From Osedax fenrisi (lineage: Eukaryota > Annelida > Polychaeta > Sabellida > Siboglinidae), in NCBI GenBank assembly GCA_964019155.1, contig OZ025239.1:416001-480000 (forward strand): a DNA stretch of 64,000 nt, given 5' to 3'. The translations under genes were made by a program, and so were the position numbers. Numbering within the stretch: the stretch's first letter is position 1; each line of letters opens with the position of its first letter. Below the pieces are notes generated by a model. The model searched no databases and had not been told where the DNA came from. It was given only the letters and a program-made list of their open reading frames with translations. Shown here in pieces: positions 60,535 to 64,000 of the stretch.

Positions 60535-62503
60535 ACGCAATGGTTCTCTATGCCGTTTTTGCTGCATTATAACTGCGCTCCCTCTACCGTGTGACCTAAT
60601 GAACTACAACCTCTGACCTCTGCCCTTAAGTGCGCATAACATTACCGTACTACAGGCTGCAACAGACAAGCCTATCAGCCTAGTCAGTTAGTATACTACG
60701 TACCTTGTACGACAGGGGTAAGTTAGAGGTGCGACTTTAAGTTGGGGACCGACTGTAGGAACAACTAACTTAATGAAACTATATATACATTTTGAGAAAG
60801 TTTTTGATTATTACTTATATACATTTACATTTTGTTAAACTGATACAAATTATTTATAATTTTAAAGTATATTTTAAAATTCGCATGTAAAAATCGAATA
60901 TTGAAAATAATATATAGATGTACGAAATGAATTATTTGTTTAAAATCGAATATCTATAAACATTAAACTATTTATCGAATGTTATAGCAGGATTGAGCAT
61001 TAAATGTATGATATTGCAACTGTCAAGAATGTCACAGACATTTGTATAAGATTTTTAATATTCGTTATTCAATTATTATTCATTATTTTAAATATAAATG
61101 ATTATAAATATAGATATATATATAGATATCAAAATAATAAAATAGTAGTTTCACACTTAATATGTAATGGATATCTTTATCCAAAAACATATTATAATTT
61201 GTTTAACTAAAATAATGAAGTTACAGATCTCAAATTACAATGTATTTATTACAATGTATGTTAATCATTATATAACATCGTTATTCATATGCTGTATGCA
61301 TAATATATTAATCGTTCAATTGTAATTATAAATGTGGGTATACACATATATATAATTATAATTATAATGTATATATATAGGTTACAATACATCGATGTAT
61401 ACAAGATAATCGTGTCCTATCATGTCCTATTATATAAACTTATCGGTATATGATGCGCGCACATTATTGAAGTGTCTAGTCATCGTCACCCGGTCGTGAC
61501 TCATCGTAGCTGTGATGAATCATCATCATCGTAGCTGTGATGAGTCATCATCGTAGCGAGATGTGGTGAGTCACCGTTAACCTATCAGGAGTGGTGCTGT
61601 AACCCCTGTACCACTCTCTGTGTAACGTGTAATGGCGGTGGGGATATTGAGAATATGATTAGCAGACGACAAATTACGCTCGTAATATTTAAATTAGAAA
61701 CATGTTTATTGTCGTTGAACAACAAAACCTTCAATCGATATTAGCAGAAGAGAGTGGTACAGTTAATACATATATGTATAGTTTACCTAGATTGGTAGTC
61801 ACGTGATTTGTATTCAACATATATGGTTCCTATATGTTGGTGTCTTAAGATGGCCTACTATAACATATACAGTATTATTTAATCAAATTAAATGTTGCAA
61901 TTATAGTGCAGTATAAATATATAATATAAATAAATATAAATGTTTATTTTGATATAATTGAAACGTACAGTATAAGCGTATATAGAATCAAATGTAATTA
62001 AAAATTAATATTATTTATATGAACATTTGTTATTAAATGCGTGTGTCATGTGATGATCGGCCATATTAAGTTACCAAAGTCGAGGAACCACGTATGTTGA
62101 AGAATTGTACATTAGCGAGATATATAAATAACTATTTAGGTCAAATACAAATCTATGAGTTAATATTACGATTAACAGAATAACGTGAGATTCTGAGTTT
62201 ACGTTGAATATCTGGTATTCGTAACATGCGGGTTGTCGTTAAACTCGTACGCAAACTTGTAACGTACACGTACACACGCAAACATTTCTAGTATAATGGG
62301 TACACCCTATAGGGTGGGGGGCGTTTAGGGTGGGAGGCGTTTACTGGTCACTTTGTTAAATGACATTTATTTATATATTTATACCTAATTTCGTATATCA
62401 ATATATATATAATATATCACAATGAATACTACTGCTACTATGACTGTTACTATGACTGTTACTAGTGATAGGATCATGGTGACGTAACCTCAGCGGCCGG
62501 TGA

Positions 62504-62511
62504 TGACGTCA
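62504..62511. promoter_or_regulatory. TGACGTCA (CRE-type) site
   Basis: Full consensus palindrome in a CpG-containing patch (62470-62590). No gene start is seen beside it. Confidence 0.2.
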
Positions 62512-63700
62512 TGTGCGTGCGTTCTGAGCTCTCACAGTAACGCACGCAATATCATGTAATATCAGCGTACGCCGCTAAGGGACGTCGCATGTTTATCAAA
62601 ATAATGATTACAATTGGGTTAAAGCGACACACAGACAATCACGGATGTATATTGTCTAGGCAGATGTTCAACGACATTAGAATACGTTACTCATTTAAAT
62701 ATTTGTATCGTATTTTGTCGTCTGCTAATTATAATTATATTTATAAGTACTACAGTCATTATCAACCTCAATAAAAATATATTCTAATACATAATAGCAT
62801 AGTTTCCACTTTAAAGCGAATATATGTTAGTGAGGCATGTTTAAGGACGGTTACTAGGGGTAGTACCATGGTAACGTATGTAACACCCCGTACACTGATA
62901 CATAGTGGACACCCGCTGATATATAGTGGCATTATAAGAGATAGGCATCTAACACGTGACCAGTAAATGTACTTGTGTTACGTAATGATAATCTTACGTA
63001 ACGTTACGATAATCGATACCCGCGCTATATCGTGCGTGTGTGCGTGTGCGTGTGTGTATGTGTCATATTGTGGCAGTGTGTTTCAGTGTATGCAGCGTAA
63101 GTGTGTGTGTGCGTAAGTGTCACGTGATGGCAACCAATAATAACACCCTAGACTATAGTCTGTGAATGGCATTCATCTAAAACACACACATGGCATACTA
63201 ACATCGTACAATGTACAATGTACAATGCACAGTGTACAATGTATAATGCACATGTTAGTACGAATAACAATAAGTACAAGATGTACACATGATTCAATAT
63301 ACCAACACTACTATCAATATAAACTCTATATATACACACACACACATATATATATATATAGTTTATATTAATATATATTATTACTATAATAAAACTACAA
63401 TGGACATTTTTTGTAAATAATCGTTATGCAAATCTTATTCTTCGAACTGTTACCATTGTTTCGAATTGTTATTTATACACATGCTGGCTCTCAAACACAA
63501 TGCACAAAACACACACACACGCACCTATCTGCCCTATACGGTAAGGTAAGGTTAGGTAATGGAGCTAGCTAAGCAGGTGTCAATCAGCTATAGTGAAGAC
63601 CCGTGTGAATGCTATACATTTACAGGTGGATGTTACAAGTAGGCGTGTCTTAAGGGAGATCACTTGACACGTGACTCGTAGTGACTCATAGTGACTCATT

Positions 63701-63812
63701 AAGATAGTGGTGGTAGTGGTAGTTGTGACAGTGGTGGTGGCAGTGGTGGCAGTGGTAGTAGTGATGGTAGTTGTGACAGTGGTGGCAGTAGTGGTGGCAG
63801 CGGTGGTGGCAG
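63701..63812. repeat. GGT/AGT/GCA trinucleotide array
   Basis: Degenerate GGTGGTAGTGGTAG and GTGGTGGCAGTGG blocks. Confidence 0.9.
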
Positions 63813-63959
63813 CATATCGTTAACTGACCACTGGTCATCATGTATGTCCGCACACGCGTCATTGATTACATAATGATTACATAATCATTACATGTAGCTA
63901 TAGCCCCTGTATGAGCCATATGTGGGTCAGAGGAACCTTCACTTGCTGGAAATCGAGAA

Positions 63960-64000
63960 AAACCGAGTTCTATGACTTTTTGAGGGGTATTTTTGTGTCC
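63960..64000. mobile_element. Partial copy of the 11.2-kb foldback-like element end
   Basis: TTCTATGACTTTTTGAGGGG followed by TATTTTTGTGTCC parallels 11570-11600 (TTCTATGACTTCTCGAGGGG then TCAATCTGTATCC). The copy runs off the window. Confidence 0.5.

Larger units (their letters stand above)
59251..63700. other. Gene-poor upstream stretch
   Basis: No gene or RNA gene recognised. Items seen: TG runs near 59850-59890, a repeated GCACTATAGTGTGCG word at 60157-60222, three copies of TATAGGAGGTATTG (60482-60534), duplicated GTAGCTGTGATGA words (61507-61560), TGACGTCA at 62504-62511, TGTACAATGTACA words at 63205-63245 and a GGTAAGGTAAGG word at 63540-63552. Confidence 0.5.

Noticed and set aside
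61004..61210. 68-codon plus-strand frame
   Set aside because: AT-rich, no motif, composition matches intergenic DNA.

Overview
This window looks like AT-rich DNA from an invertebrate animal. The evidence is one spliced multi-exon zinc-finger gene with GT-AG introns, several decayed LINE relics, short inverted-repeat (MITE-like) elements, and a very heavy load of micro- and minisatellites. I see no operons, bacterial genes, CRISPR arrays or tRNA/rRNA genes. The phylum cannot be fixed from sequence alone; a marine or lophotrochozoan-type invertebrate is only a guess.

The main gene is on the minus strand between about 54944 (first ATG) and 31160 (stop). I assembled eight exons by eye: 54944-53549, 49020-48655, 42373-42294, 40901-40719, 39869-39705, 37729-37634, 35499-35064 and 32373-31160. 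Every junction is GT/AG, all phases agree, and the exons sum to 3936 nt, giving 1311 residues plus a stop. The protein carries seven isolated C2H2 fingers, all exactly C-X2-C-X12-H-X4-H. Five share a distinctive core of the type FC-x-KYFLK-x-H with HGI after the last His. Long low-complexity Ser/Thr/Pro/Ala/Asn linkers separate them. This architecture suggests a nuclear regulator. I do not recognise the family well enough to give a symbol.

Region by region: 1-1482 is a frameshifted LINE end. 1858-3214 holds MITE-like elements, some nested. 3.2-18.4 kb is gene-poor and contains a 1.06-kb ATG/GAT array, a foldback-like element (11155-11600), a 1.77-kb array of a 9-bp ATTAGATAG unit and a TATG array. 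18.4-26.1 kb holds RTE-like and other LINE fragments, a possible Helitron 3' end, a clean 292-bp MITE, a 110-bp near-perfect palindrome inside a cluster of CACGTG sites, and GAT-type arrays. 27.86-28.44 kb is a homogeneous 17-bp satellite whose unit contains TTCnnGAA. 31-55 kb is the zinc-finger gene; its introns hold large TAG, 17/12-bp, 18-bp, 41-bp and GAG arrays. 55-64 kb is the upstream flank, with a GC-rich promoter-like patch near 56.4 kb, three TGACGTCA sites, a 620-bp TTAA-flanked MITE and an 11-bp array.

Most long open frames in the window are artefacts of simple repeats and are not called as genes.
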